A DNA stretch of 64,000 nucleotides. It comes from Zygnema cylindricum. Taxonomy: Eukaryota; Streptophyta; Zygnematophyceae; Zygnematales; Zygnemataceae. A model generated the notes under the pieces. The model made no database searches and had not been told where the DNA came from. It saw only the letters and a program-made list of their open reading frames with translations. Position numbers and translations under genes: made by a program. Location of the stretch: the NCBI GenBank assembly GCA_037447655.1, contig JBBHKE010000188.1:79401-143400 (forward strand), read 5' to 3'. Every line of letters starts with the position of its first letter. Position 1 is the stretch's first letter. Positions 10,491-23,531 of this stretch are shown here, one piece after another.

Positions 10491-13400
10491 AGGCTCTATT
10501 TTAGACAAAAATAAAAGAAAAAATATTTAGTTTAACACACAAGTACACACATTAAGTCTTTGTTGGAAAGCTTGCGATAATAGAGCCATTTGTGTTCAAA
10601 AAGGTGTAAAACTAAAAAACATGTAGAGTCGCAAAAATGAAAGCTAAGTTGACATGATTAAAACAACAAAGAAAACCTTAAACAAAAACAAACATATAAA
10701 TACGGACAAAAAAGCAAAGTTGACCGCCTTCAAAAAGAAAAAAGAAATCACGAATGAGAAATACCCATAACGAAAATCGATCGATAAATTAGTATGTTTC
10801 CTATGCCTAACAATAGTAAGAGAGTTTAGAATATTGTTTTACCCGTAAAATTCGTGTTTCAATTTTGCGAAAGCTAAAGTAGTGGTTGAATGTCCATCAG
10901 TGGAATCACGATCGATAACTCTAGTTAAGGGGCATGTTTTCCATTTTTTATTAGTATTTCACTAAAATATGGGAATTCGGTGAAAAATGATTAAATCCTC
11001 TCATTTTATCAACACAAATGGACAAAATTTAACCATTTTAACAAAAACGACAAGTTTAGTCAAAAACTTTCAGCCAATTTAGGGAGAAGTTGCATAATGC
11101 GAAAAGTGGGGTTAATTACATATTCCTACCTTCATTTACTATATCGTGTTTTTTTTTATTTGTAAAACAACATTACCTTATTTTAATTATTTATATTGTA
11201 AAGATATAAATAACGATAAAATAGAATTGCAGTTGCACGTGAAATCGCAGTAAACAAAAAGACTAAATCACACCTAAAAATAGTAGTTCGCATAACTCTC
11301 ATCTGTCAACAACATTGTCGTCTGTGTGAACATTTACATATATTTACATGTGAATAGTGCATAGTACAACAGCGACAATATGTGTTTGCTTTTATTTTCA
11401 AAAAAACTTTGTAACGGTTGTTCGACATTTCACGTATTCAGTAAAAAAAAGAAAACTTCGACGCAATTTCATTAAAAATGTATTATAGTATAGGATCACG
11501 TTTGTTTTAGTGTACATATAAATTATAAAACAATCAACTTTACCAAATTTACCCTTAAAAATAACAACTTTTAATTGTAATACGGGTTTTTTACCACATT
11601 AAGTTAGGAATTGGAGCAATAAAATGAACAAAAAAAGAGTTATTATACAGCATTTGGCGTGGGTGATGTACGGCACAAGGTAACGCCAAATGCGGACAGA
11701 CCTTCTTGGACCAATCACAATCGCATTTTCTTTGTCCAATCACAACCGTTTTTTTTTTTTGTTTTCCTGGAATTTGACGACTGCGTCGCCATCTTGACTA
11801 CGCCGCCATCTTGAAAATCTCTACAAATTGTCAACAGGGATTTGTGGGTGCCTTGCTTCCGCTTTCATCGCCATGGATTGCATTTAGCCCACGTCATCGG
11901 TTGCATATCGTTTGATTACTTTTTTAGGGTTTTATTGTACGAAATGGCAAACATTTTTTTGCCATCTAACTCCATCGTTGATGACGAGTCAAGAGTTTGC
12001 TCTCTTATAAGAGTGGTTCAATATGACGTGGCAAATGCTATTTTCCTCTAAACATGCAAATACAATTTTTGGAGACATATGATAGCTTCGGGATTGTGAT
12101 CCTTTCACTTTGTTGTCAGGTTTTTATTAGACGGTTATGTTCTTACGAATTTTCATTATCCTCTTTTGTTTCACCAAGGCTTATTTGAATGTGTAATTTT
12201 ATTTCATACCTTTCAGAAAATCCCATTACTACAACCAATTTCAACCACACATTCCACACATTGAAAAAAAATACATCCATGGTGGAAAACACCATTATAA
12301 TTATAAACTTTAAATTATAAAAAGCTTGTGTCCACATAATATTAGCTTCGTCTCTCGCCCTCGTGGCTCAACTCTTATTTTTAAAGTATTTTCCACTACT
12401 CTCCACTCCTGAGAAATTATGTCGCTTAAATACTAAAGCACTACTTAGTTAATAAGATAGTTCAGTGCAAAAATGTCATTGCTCCAATTTGGTTTTAATC
12501 GCTCAAGACCAAGATCAATCCAAATTTCCACAAACTTTTCTAAAGGAAAAGATGTTTACTCTACTTCACTATTTATCCATCATCGTCGTGGACTCGCCAG
12601 TCCAGAGTCAGCGTTCCGTTGAGTAGGTTTTACTTTGGCCAATAATTGATCAGCTAAGACTCAAATTGACCAATGCAAAAACGTGCATAATCAATTACTA
12701 ACTATGTAGCGTTTCTAACTAATCAAATGTTACCTTTCACTACGTAGCATTTACGTGCAAATGCGCGCGAATTGAAAAGCCACTTTGCACGTTCGCGCGT
12801 CACAAATTTTACACGCGAAACTACCTACATAATTTACAAAATTTAACTTATGACTTTCTGTACTAAAAATCGTACGAAACGAACCATGATAGGTACCAAA
12901 CTACTTTTAGTACTTTATAGACGTACACCTAAAATTTTGCGGCTACTTTTGACCCTTAACCAGTTAGAATGATACCCACTTGTTAGTTTGACCCCACGTT
13001 GTCACCTAAATACACCCATCGCTATATCTTTTGAAATAGAACTCCAAATCGCGCAATTTTTTCGCGGAAGTCTACCAAATTAATAATTTTATATTTGTAA
13101 CCCTTAAAGACATATGTAGGACCAAATTTAATCCACTTTTACTGTTAGAATAAATAACTCATATCTTTTTTATTTCTTTTCTAGTTTTGCTTTTGTTTTC
13201 AATCTTTAACCTTTTCTTTGGACCATTTTATTTAAACTTCATTTTTTTCAAGCTTATAAATATTCATGTTACGAGTTTTGAGAAAAATGTTTAGACGGGA
13301 AATATGTATTCGTTGGTTATGTGTTGTGTAGTAATCGCGGTGTCGTTTTGTGTTAGATTTTTATAAAAATAGTCGGTTTTATAATCCGTACGTTTGTCAA

Positions 13401-14859
13401 ATTCGCTATTTTCGATGGTTAAAAAAACATAGCAATACCTATCTGATTTTTTTAGTTTCGTCTTCTCAAAAAGGATTTTTAGCCAAATAATACAAAAAAA
13501 AAAAAAATGTGGAACCGATTTTTTTTGTGCTTAAAGTACGATATAAGAAAAAAACTTTGAAAAACCTTATAAAACCCTAAAAAACCCCTACACCTTTTAA
13601 AAGTTCAAGATTTAAACATGAACCCTATTTTTTTTTCACGTTGGGGTCAAAGTTTTTGATTTATTTCTGACTCTATACTACGTTCAACTTTATATATTTT
13701 CCTACCCTACAAAATGATAGTGAATTGATTTGTATAAAAATGGAATTCAAATGAGAAAATAGAAAGAAGATTCATAAGAAAGTGGAAAGGTGTAGAAATT
13801 TTCTGAAGTTCGGAGCCTATATTTAGTTTCGGAGTGTGTAAAATAGTAAAATTTTGAAGTAATAATTGATATTTTTCTCGTAACCACTAAATGACTGTAT
13901 TGTATATTTTTATGTAAATATTTTAAGCCAATGATACTTCAATGGGGATGCTATTACTCTTTATTTCATTGACATATGTGTGTCATTTGGTTTTTACCAA
14001 ATGATTTTGTCTTGTACATGTTTGTATCTGTTATGGAATGTTGAAAATTTATTATTTTGTCATGGATGTTGACCCACCAGCGACGAGCTATTTTTGTCGC
14101 TAGATTATAAACCAGTTACGATTGATGTTACTCCGATAAAACAACGGCCTTCGGCACTGTCTTTCACCGAGAAACCATCCGCGTTCTAAGTGTATCACCA
14201 CTGAACTATAAATCAACAATAAGGCAATATCGATGTCTAATCAAAATCCAGTAAAGACGTGTCATCGTTGACAAATCCTTTGACTATAAGGCAATGTCAT
14301 CACTGAAAAAATGATTGACGATGAGAAACTATCATCGCTGATGAAATTACAATGAAATAGTCCATGTTACTGATGAGACAGCGGTCAGCGATGAGGCAGC
14401 CTCGTCGCCTAATATCAATGACATATAAAACAACTTGTTTGTGTATCAAAGCTAAAACCAAAAAAGAATGTTCACTAGTTACAACATCATGTTTCCCATA
14501 GATGAATAACAAGCATACGGTAACACCTTGAGCATAACGAACCATCGCTCTTATGCATAGTCATTTATTGCAAAAGTATAATCGTGTTTTGTATATTGGT
14601 TTTATTTTACATCGTTTTGGCATACATGCTTCACAATAAAGTAAAAAAGAAAATGCAAAAACAATGACTTTAGAGTCATAGACACACAATGCAACGTACT
14701 ACCGCTTTAATACTGTATAGTAACTCTTTACTTCAAAATCCTTACACTCCTTACACTTTCAAAACATGTAAGACAAGCCAAAGCTACCAAAACTACAAAA
14801 CTATGTCACTCCTAAGCTTTAGGATATATTAAAAAAAAATTATGGAGAATGCTTAAACA
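10491..14859. other. Long AT-rich intergenic stretch
   Basis: No gene is recognised. A short hairpin lies at about 11652-11694 (arms GCATTTGGCGT and ACGCCAAATGC). Inverted segments TTGACCCCACGT near 12990 and ACGTTGGGGTCAA near 13640 may bound a small element. Repeated ATCGCTGATGA/CGACGA-type motifs lie between 14080 and 14410. Confidence 0.4.
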
Positions 14860-16800
14860 TTAGCAAATGCATAATATTCGTCCCTCGCCTTGAATTGTTT
14901 GTCCGTAACCTCGCCTTCTTGAGTATCGGCGTCGGCGTATTAAGAACTTTTGAGAGATTTGCGTGCCCTTGCCAAGGGAGGTGGCACTTCCTCGCCGTTG
15001 AAATGGTGTCGGTGTTTGTTGATGATACATTTGCAACTGATGTGTAAGCATTCCCTCTTCCCATATCTCATTCGTCATTGATAGTTGACATTGTATCATA
15101 TCTTTTATGCATATCTCATCATATCTTTGTCTTTCATGGAGTTAACTTTTCGGATGTAGTCCCTAGCCAATTCGAGAAAAAACCTTCTCAACGGTCCTAA
15201 TGACATTCCGGACCAACCTCGATTAGAGGGTTGTGACCACTGTTTATTTCGAACCCCGACATCTTCCAAATTTCCCAATTTCTCCTCCAAACCTCTTTTT
15301 TATTTTTGATATTACGAAAGAATCCGTCGGCTGCACCAAGTGAAAAACGCACGGTGGGAAGCAGTGTAAAACCGTATTTTCGGCTACCAAAACACGGTTT
15401 AGCTCCTCGAACATATTTTGTCGCCGCAGTTATTTAACAACACTAATTTTCTCGACTGTCGGGATCGCCTTGATACAACCTTCAGTCCTCAAACCATTAG
15501 GGGAATACTATCTTATTATTCCATTCCTTTAGGCCGGTGTGATACTACACACCTGTTATTGGTTAAATGGAAAAACAAGAGGGTATTAAAATAAAAAACA
15601 TGAATAAGGCAAAAAAAGAGAAGGGGATGAAAAAGATGAGGGGAAAAGAATGGACAAGGGGTGAAAGAATGGGGGCGGAGAGAGGAATTGGAGAGGAAGT
15701 GGAGAGGGAGAGGGAGAATTGAAAGAGAAATGGGGTAGGATAAAAAAGGGAAAAGAGCGGAAGAATGGGGGCGGAGGGAGAGAGGAGGGAGTGGTGAGAG
15801 GAGGGGGTAGAGAGGAGGTGGAAGAAGGGGAGTGGGGAGACGATAGAGAGAGGGGAGGAAAGATGGAAAAAGAAAAAACAAACAATTCAAGCCAAAAAAA
15901 AACAAACAAGGTGATGTATACTTCGAATATCGTCGAGAAGATTGCGAATCAAATAACTTCTATTATGGTTTCTTATGATAAGCATGGGTGATTCAATCCG
16001 TGCATTCACCTCTTTGGTAAGACGCACCATCAAAGTCATGGATTCGCCTCCACTTGCAACGTCGACATACGTCACAACTACATAGCCACGGAAGCTTAAT
16101 GTCTTCCCATTGTCCATATTCATTATCAAATGGGTCTCATTCTCGTTCTCCACCAAATCCTTTTCAAACTCACCTTGTTCACACAATGAAGACAACGACA
16201 GTGAGACAAAGTCGAGTAAGGAAACCAAGTACTTTAGTTACGATAAAAACAAAAATTTTGATACACAAAAAAAACATTACAACGACATAGATGGCAATAA
16301 GTATAATTTTTACCCCAAAAGAAGCCCTTTTTAGAACACCCGAGTGATACGCCACAATTTTCTCAATTTGTTCCTCTTTTTCCGGACTACATTGTAATTT
16401 ACCTTTTTGGGCAAGGATGACAATGTTGTGTTTCTCATGAAATTTTTAGATCCACCTTTTTGTAATTCGTGTAGTTCTTTCGCGTCCTAATTTCTTAAAA
16501 AAAAAATCGTATGCTCTTCTTTCAAACACATAATGATGTCGTACGTCATCTCTTGTATAATTGTCGTAGGTAGTTTCATACCCGCCTTTTTTAATCGATG
16601 AAAATCCTCGAGTAATTCTTGGTGAACGAGGGTAACCCCTGCCATTTTCTTCCTTCACCTACCCGATAATGCTTTCATTACCGCCACATTTTGCCTAACA
16701 AAGACCGACGTAGACAATGCATTAGTCGTATCTCTTATACCTCTTACTATGGCTACCCTTTCGACCCACCATCTCCTTGCCTTTTGAAAGTCTTTAGATT
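14860..16800 (-). pseudogene. Decayed pogo-like (DDE_1) transposase
   Basis: Fragments on the minus strand lie in the order expected for a Tc1/mariner-pogo type transposase. At 16650-16450 is LEDFHRLKKAGMKLPTT with ITKRWI. At 16440-16330, after a stop, is KFHEKHNIVILAQKGKL with EEQIEKIVAYH. At 16190-15910 are LVENENETHLIMNMDNGKT, TYVDVASGGESMTLMVRLT and SPMLIIRNHNRSY, covering the first catalytic Asp region of the DDE domain. At 15290-15110 are RRFFLELARDYIRKVNSMKDKD, and further down IINKHRHHFNGE near 14980. Several stops and frame changes and a GA-rich block (15590-15880) interrupt it, so it is dead. I did not find terminal repeats. The family call rests on motif memory of DDE_1 proteins and on the conserved order. 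Confidence 0.65.
15590..15880. repeat. Purine (GA) tract
   Basis: Nearly pure A/G on the plus strand (GGAGAGGG, GGGGGCGGAG-type repeats). It sits inside the transposase relic, between its DDE fragment and C-terminal fragment. The Pro/Ser-rich ORFs on the other strand are compositional. Confidence 0.8.
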
Positions 16801-17659
16801 AAAAAAAGAAGTGAAAAACATCATATATAAAATGGGGTTAGAAATGAAGATAGTTAGGTAGATAGCTTAGATAAATAAATAGATTAGGTAAATAGATTAG
16901 ATAGATAGATTAGATAGATAGATTAGAAAGATTAGATAGATAGATTAGATAGATTAGATATATTTGATAGATTGATAGATTTGATAAATAAATCTGATAG
17001 ATTGATTAGATAAATAGATTTGATAGATAGATTTGATAGAAAGATTGATTGAGAGATAGATAGATAGATGAATAAATAGATAAAAGTATGGTTATAATTA
17101 AAAGTACAAAAAACATAAAACAGAAACAAGTCATAAAAATGTTTTTATTTATTATAGGTAAGGCTTTGTTATAAAAAAGGTAAACGGAAAAAAATGGATT
17201 CGAAATGGAGTGACGAATTAAAAATTGAATCAGCAGCTGAAACTCAAAACGGAATAGAAACCGAAAATATATATTAAACTGAAAACTTCAATTGAATTGA
17301 TAAACTGTAAAATTGTGTAAAAAAAATGGCAAAAACCTCTAAACGACAACACAGTGTGGAAAGGTAATATAAACAAGTATTCACGAAAAAAAATGGATTC
17401 AAAATGGATTTATGGAAATCAAAACTGAAGCAACAACTGAAACTGAAAACATAATAAAAACTCAAAATATAATGTTTAAATTAAAACTGAAATTAAACTG
17501 AAAAATTGCAAAATTGTGTCAAAAAAATGTCAACAAAATGTAGAAAGATAATACAAAAAAGTATAAACGGAAAAAATGAAAGTATAACAGATTTTAAATC
17601 CTCATAAACCACTAAAAAAATAGTAATTCTCAAGAGGTGGGTTGATGAGGTATAGGCGA
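16801..17659. other. Spacer with a GATA-type tandem repeat
   Basis: About 16850-17080 consists of imperfect GATAGATTA/GATAGATA units. The rest (17090-17660) is A-rich with repeated CAAAACTGAAACTGAAAC-like phrases and no coding pattern. Confidence 0.6.
16850..17080. repeat. (GATA/GATTA)n microsatellite
   Basis: Imperfect tandem copies of TAGATAGAT and TTAGATAGA over about 230 bp. A Ser/Leu/Ile-rich ORF on the minus strand is produced by the repeat. Confidence 0.85.
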
Positions 17660-17916
17660 TAAGAGTTTTAGGAAAACTTTCTTCAAGAATAACTTATCGA
17701 AAACTGTTTGGAAAACTTCTTGGTAGTTTTGAGGATGTGGTTTACGAATCTGTTCGCCCGCTCCTCAACGATCATCCACATGATTATTTGCAAACGATCC
17801 CTTTTGGTTGTAACATGTTGTTTTTTTTGACTGGACCGCGACGGGTTAACAATTGTAGGGTGACTTTCCAAATCTCCCCCATGGTGTTATCTTCTCCGCT
17901 CGAAGCTTCTTCCACG
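17660..17916 (+). pseudogene. Possible transposase fragment ending at the assembly gap
   Basis: One open frame reads LLGSFEDVVYESVRPLL, then YLQTIPFGCNMLFFLTG, then RVTFQISPMVLSS. The spacing recalls the helical region before the nuclease domain of Harbinger-type transposases (RP..., IP..., L..G..., F.IS.S...). The match is weak and the frame runs into the N gap, so it could equally be chance. Confidence 0.2.
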
Positions 17917-17926
17917 NNNNNNNNNN
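17917..17926. other. Assembly gap (10 N)
   Basis: Ten N bases. The true size is unknown. The missing 5' parts of copia E and of the outer LTR copies to its right may belong here. Confidence 0.99.
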
Positions 17927-18056
17927 AGTCTAACAGTTAAACAAACGAACTCGTCGTCACCAACACTGATTTTCACCCAATCAATTTTTGATGGATCCCC
18001 GAAAGACTTAAGACATCAGGTTATCTCCTGTGTTTTAACGTTCAATACCCGGGTGG

Positions 18057-19026
18057 GAGATCCCACCTAGGTAGTTTTTAACTAACCCACTTTTAGTCAC
18101 AACCACTGCTGCTCAAGCAAACAAATTGACAATCTGACTACACCCTTGTGCAGTCTGGACTCCTTTGAGTCCGTAGCAAAATGAATCACTGAAAACAGCC
18201 AACCAACCGATAAGTTATGAGGTGGCAAAAATGCCAAATTAATAAACTCTCAAAGAGAGAGGTGGTTGTCTATTAAAAAATGCTAAGTCCTAACCCCTCT
18301 CACAATCCCTATCTACTACAGTACGAACTAATTAAATAACTGTATAGTATAGAAAGGTACTACGGCCGATGTCTTTTCGTTACGGCCTGTGTACGACAAG
18401 GCCACAGAGTGGACGCGTGTCAAGATTCCACAAGCCCATATGTTCCCCGGAATTCTCGCGACCAAATGTTATCCCTCCACGTGGTGCCAGGTCATGCCAC
18501 GTCCAAAATCGCCAAATTGACCAATCCGAGATCTCGGCGGCAATATATATGTCGTTGGATTAAATTCGACATTAAATGTTTGCCGTCGAAACAAATGTTT
18601 GATTCATTTGTTTCGTACGCGATCATGTTCGCACTTTATATTAACTTGTACTGTGTTCCTTCATTCATAATTCAGTTAATCAGTTTCACGATCATAACAC
18701 AGTTTAAGTATTTATCAAACCCTATGTAATTTAACAAACTTCTAAGACAGACCGGTTAGAGCTGACGGCTACACCTTGCTCTGCCAATCGGAGGTTCGAG
18801 TTCTGCCGAACTCAACCTTTTGTTGACAGTGACTTATGTCTCTCTTTAGTCCTACCTATGGAGCTGAGGCAGCCATGGCTCCACTACTCTCTCTCTCTCT
18901 TTCAGTGACTACAACAAGTAGGGGGGATAGAGGAAAGAGGTGGAGGAAGACTGCCTGCGCTTTTTCTTTCTTTTTCTATTAAGCTATTCAGACCTAGAAA
19001 AAACTCCATAAATCTATGATTTCAAC
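18057..19026 (-). repeat. Copia LTR in reverse orientation, truncated
   Basis: Read on the minus strand it starts TGTTGAAATCATAG at 19026 and aligns to the solo LTR 36132-37178 and to the LTRs of element D down to about 18057. There it diverges about 55 bp before the expected LTR end. It interrupts the RT codons of copia E. It holds a CACGTGGTG box at about 18478 and a tRNA-like module at 18746-18822 on the plus strand. Confidence 0.7.
18746..18822 (+). other. tRNA-like module with A-box and B-box patterns (antisense in the LTR)
   Basis: The strand opposite to the LTR reads CGGTTAGAGCTGACGG, similar to a tRNA A box. About 50 bases later it reads GGAGGTTCGAGTTCTGCC, similar to a B box (GGTTCGANTCC). 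The same arrangement occurs antisense in every other LTR here (for example 4377-4470, 20283-20390, 31123-31205, 41165-41235), some with GGATAAAGC and GGATCAAATCC instead. A complete cloverleaf could not be drawn, so it is not called a tRNA gene. Confidence 0.5.
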
Positions 19027-20094
19027 ATGTTACAGGTCAGGGATATATGGATCAGCTCAGATCCCTCAATCTGTTTTTTTGACGATGAGGAAGGTGTTAA
19101 ATTTATTGCAATCTATGTTGATGATTTGCTTGTTATAAATAAATCAATGGACAAAATTAATAAACTGAAAATAGATCTTAAAGGAAGATTTGAGATGAAG
19201 GATATAGGGGAGGTAAGATATATTTTGGGAATTCAAGTAAAAAAGAGATTGGGTAAGACTAACTCAGGAAGAAGCAAGAGGGAAGATGTTGGAAATGTTT
19301 CATATGGATAAGGCTAATAGTTGTACAACTCCAATGGAGTTAAAGAAGGCAAGTGAGGGGAGTGTGGAAGAAGGAGTCATAATCTTAGACGAGGAATTAG
19401 GTCCTAAAGAATAGAATTTTATGCAGACTATTCCTTATAGGCAAGTAGTGGGAAGCCTAATCTATTTTGTGAATTGTACCCGGCCGGATTTAGCTGCAGC
19501 TCTAGGAGTGCTGAGTAGAAGTCTAAATGCTCCCACTAAAAAATATTGGGAGGTAGCTAAGAGAATCCTTAGATATTTGATAAGAACTAGGGATCTATGG
19601 TTGCATTTGGGTGGGGGAAATACTGACATCACTCCTGTGATGCGAGTTATGGTGATACTTTGATGAGGAGATGTACTTATTTATATGTATTGAATATGGG
19701 TTATAGGGCATGTTGTCGGAGTAGGAAACAACAAAAGGTTATTTGTTAGTCCACCATGGAGGATGAGTATTTGGCATGTTGCTCTGCTGTAAAAGAATTG
19801 ATGTGGGTCATGTCTTTGCTTGGTGAGCTTGGTCACCTTAAGAGTGGTGTGCAAAAAAAAAATTGTGATGAACACGCAACAATCGCTATTGGTGCCAATC
19901 CTAAACATCATTTTAAAACTAAAGACATGGACATTAGACTCAGTTTTGTTAGAGAGAAGATAGAAGACAAAATAATCAGTTTAGAGTAGAGACGAGATAG
20001 CGAGATGGTAGCAGATATGATGACCAAACCTGTGCCTTCCCATAAACTAATTTTATCCAGGGAGAGGTGTGGTCTTAAATTGAAGAGTGACTAG
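19027..20094 (+). pseudogene. Copia E: RT C-terminal part and RNase H relic
   Basis: The relic begins within reverse transcriptase (RISSDxSI region), has the catalytic motif IYVDDLLV at about 19110-19135, then GRFEMKD and YILGIQV. It continues through a shifted frame to RNase H (QTIPYRQVVGSLIYF, CTRPDLAAA, LMWVMSLLGELGHL, NPKHHFKTKDMDIRL) and ends at TAG 20092-20094. Frameshifts and stops separate these pieces. Gag, protease, integrase and the start of RT are missing, cut off by the reverse LTR on the left. Confidence 0.85.
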
Positions 20095-20107
20095 AAAATA
20101 AAGGGAG

Positions 20108-22456
20108 TGTAGAAACTAAAGGCTTTTAGTATTTTCTAGGTTTAAATATGTTAAGAAGCAGAGGCAGTCTGCCTCTAACTCCTCTCTCCAACTCCCACAC
20201 TTGTCGCAGTTAGTGAAGGTTGGAGAGGAAGCTAGAGCCATGGCTGCCTATGGTGTCCAGAGAGAGACAGGTAGTTGTTTGGTAGGTTAACCAAAAGAAA
20301 CTTGACGGACCCAGGATTTGATCTTGATCCTTGTCGTCCTTCGAGTCAAGCAGTAGTCATTAGCTTTATCCTATTAGTCTAAGATCAGTGTTGAGTTATG
20401 TAGGGTTTCATAAATATTTATAGATGTATACATAGACAATTTCATTTAACGGCACGAACAAGTTCTTAGGACATAGATACAATTTTTTCTAGTACGGTGT
20501 ACGGTACTCCACGAAACGAATACCGCTCATTTGTTTCGACGGCGAAACAAATACCACGCAATCATTTTCGACACCTATAATTAAGAGCCAATCTTGATCA
20601 AACGGTCGAGATAGATGTTGAGATCGCGGAATGGGAGCTTTGGGGGTTTTCAGCCATCCCCACATCAAGTGACACGTGGCACAACCACATTGGCTTGCGG
20701 CATCTCCGAAGAATACAAGGACGCATCCGGATATAGCAGGCGTCGACATTTTGGCCATGTCGTACGATGGCCGTACGAAATGTACTTCGGCACCTCTACA
20801 TTTTTGTATGTCACAGTAATCCGATTTGTGCCGTACTCTAGCAGTATAGGGTTTAGAGAGGGATTTTGGACTTAGAAAATTTGGTAGGTAGACCCCTCTC
20901 TCCCAAAGTGCTTCTGAAGAAAAGGTCAACTTTGACCCTTCATAACTTACTGCTCAAGGGAGCAAATACTGAAATTTTATGGGCTCCTTTGCCACACAGA
21001 ATTCGTAGATCAAAAGAAGCTAATCTAGATAGTGCCGACTCCAAGTTTATATAAACCCAAATGATTGACCCCTTGACAATCAAAACCCCATTAAAGCTCC
21101 ACCCTTGTGAATCAAGACTTTTTGTTTGCTCAGATCCACCACAGAATGCAAATTTAAAATATGTGATTTGAATACATTCACCCACTTTGACTTTCCCTTA
21201 GAAATGCAGCCACCCATGAAGGAAAAAACTGACCGACTACACCCTTGTGTAGCCTAGACTCCCCTGCGTCCGCAGCAAAAAGAATCACTAAAAATGGCTA
21301 AGTAAATTAATTGTTATGGCTGGCCAAAGTTTGTCTTTTATACAAGATGCTCTCTAGGAGAGGCAACTACCTACCCAAAATATTCTAAGTCCTAAACCCC
21401 TCTCTTAACCCCCTAGTACTGAGGTATGGACCAATCACATTACTGTATAGTATATAAAGGTACAGGTACCGGTGTACTTTTTGTACGGACATCGTACGAT
21501 ATGGCTAAAAAATCAACACATGTCATCTCCAGACTAGTTCTTATTATCCCCGGAATTCAAACTTCCAAGTGTTATCTCTCCACGTGGCGCTAGGTCATGC
21601 CACGTCAGAAAAACGGTACCGTATAAGAAAGTACAGGTGCCGAAGTACTTTTTGTACGAACTTGTACGACAATGCCATATTGCGACATTTGTCACTTTTG
21701 GATTTGTCATCTTCCGTTCCGAAGATTCCGTAAACCCGTATAATGTTGCCACGTGTCATCCAGAGTGGCGGCGTCCGCAAACTGCCAAATTGTCCTTCCG
21801 CAAAGCCGGCGCTAACCACGGCCGTCCGATTTATTTCGGCATTTAATACGGATCGTCAAAACAAATGTCCGTACTATTTGTTTCGTCCGTACTTTAAAGT
21901 ACAATTGTTTCTATGCCCTATAAACCATAATCCAGTTAAATGCAAAACCCTACTAGATACTAATAAAATATCTACCAAACCCAATACATCTTAGGATTAG
22001 TCCTAGACTAAACGGATAAAGATAATGGCTACGGGTTGCTTGACGGACTGTAGGTTCCAAAATCAATTCCTGGGTCCGTCAAATACCTTTTTGGTAGGTC
22101 TACGAATTCTACACCCTCTCTCCAAAGAGAGCCTAGGCAGCCATGAATCTAGCTCCCTGTCCAGCCTTCAGTGACTACAACAAGTGTGGGAGCTTGGAGA
22201 AGCGAGTTAAAGGCAGAGTGCCTCTGCTCTTTTTCTATACTAAAACAGACATAGAAAATACATAAATATCAACAAATACGGAGATTCTTTTTGCTATTGA
22301 CTCAGGGGAGTCTTGTCTTCAGAGGGGTGAAGTTGGTCAGCGTTATTATCTGTCAGATGACAGTTATTCTTTTGGAAATTGAAAGGAGTTAGGGTTATAG
22401 TAGGGGCTTCGAGTGCGCTGCATACTCTGACGGCCAATGGAGGTCTCAAAGTTACA
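20108..22456 (+). repeat. 3' LTR of copia E, split by a solo LTR
   Basis: The LTR starts TGTAGAAACT at 20108 directly after the polypurine tract AAATAAAGGGAG. It runs to 20969, is interrupted, and resumes at about 22280 (GGAGATTCTTTTTGCTATTG) to end GTTACA at 22456. The two parts total about 1040 bp. An ACACGTGGC box (20669) and an antisense tRNA-like module (20283-20390) are present. Confidence 0.8.
20970..22274 (-). repeat. Solo copia LTR (1305 bp), A subfamily
   Basis: The plus strand reads TGAAATTTTATGGG to AAATATCAACA, and the flanking 5-bp duplication is AATAC (20965-20969 and 22275-22279). Length and ends match the LTR of copia A (1303 bp). No internal sequence is left, so it formed by LTR-LTR recombination. 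Confidence 0.9.
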
Positions 22457-22474
22457 TAGCCATGGCTACCTTAG

Positions 22475-23531
22475 TGTAGAAATTAATGGTCCATTTTTTA
22501 AGTATTTTCTAGGTCTAAATAGAAATATAGAAAGAAGCCGAGGCAGTCTTCCTCTAACTTCTCTCTCCAACTCTCAAACTTGTCGCAGTCACTGAGAAAT
22601 TGGAGAGGGAGCTAGAGCCATGGCTACCTAGGCCATCCAGAGGTTTACAGGAAATATATATTGGTTAGGGGTTTATTTACTAAAAGGTATGTGCCGGCCA
22701 CAGGATTTGATCCTGGTACCTACCGGCCGGCAGACAGCCGGTAGCCGGTAGCCTTAGGCGTTAGGTGTAGAGCTAGTGTTAAGTACTATATGGTTTGATA
22801 ATTAATTAAACATTATCAGGTAGGATAATTCATTTAACTGTAACTGTTTACGGGATACATAGATCCAGTAATGTAAAAGTACGGACTACGGAACGGATAA
22901 GAAACCAATACCGCGCATTTATTTCTTTAATGAAACGAATATCGCGCATGTATTTATTACGGCTACGTTTAAATGTGAATTTAATCGGACGGCCGGAATT
23001 AACGCTGAGATCGCGGAAGAGGATTTCGGCGGTTTGTGGTCATCGCCACATCAGATGACACGTGGCGGAATGACATTGGATCGCGGCATCTCCGAGGATT
23101 AAGGGAGCGAATCCAGACATACCACGTGTCGACATTTAGGCCATGTCGTACAGTGTCCGTACAGAAAGTACAAGGGTAGCTGTACTTTTGTGTACGGAGC
23201 TGTAATCTGATTGGCTCTGTACATCAGTAGATAGAGTCTATGAGAGAGATAGGACTTAGAAAAATAAAGAGATAGGACCCTCTCTCCCAGAGAGCATTTG
23301 TACAAAAGGTCAACTTTGACCCTCCATAACTAACTGCTCATGGGAGCAAATTCAGATATTTTTTTTGCTATCAACTCAGGGGGGTCTTGCCTTCAGAGGG
23401 GTGAAGTTGGTCAGAGTTATTGTCTGCCAGGGTGGCAGTTGTTTTTGCTGAAACACAAAGGGGTCAGGGTTATCAAAGAGGCTTCTTGGAAGTTGTCCAC
23501 TCTGAGGACTTATGAAGGTCTCAGAGTTTCA
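22475..23531 (+). repeat. 5' LTR of copia 2 (1057 bp)
   Basis: It starts TGTAGAAATTAATGG and ends GAGTTTCA. Its length equals that of the 3' LTR. It carries ACACGTGGC at about 23058, a GTAC-rich inverted motif at about 23150-23200, and the antisense tRNA-like module at about 22685-22795. Confidence 0.92.

Noticed and set aside
12988-13655. A third MITE with ends TTGACCCCACGT and ACGTTGGGGTCAA
   Set aside because: The inverted ends are short and imperfect and no target duplication was found. Mentioned only as a possibility.
16850-17080. A CRISPR array or telomere repeat
   Set aside because: The units are imperfect GATA/GATTA repeats without spacers, and they are not a telomere motif.
18746-18822. 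A functional tRNA gene
   Set aside because: A-box and B-box patterns are present, but the acceptor and anticodon stems do not pair into a full cloverleaf, and the sequence is part of an LTR.
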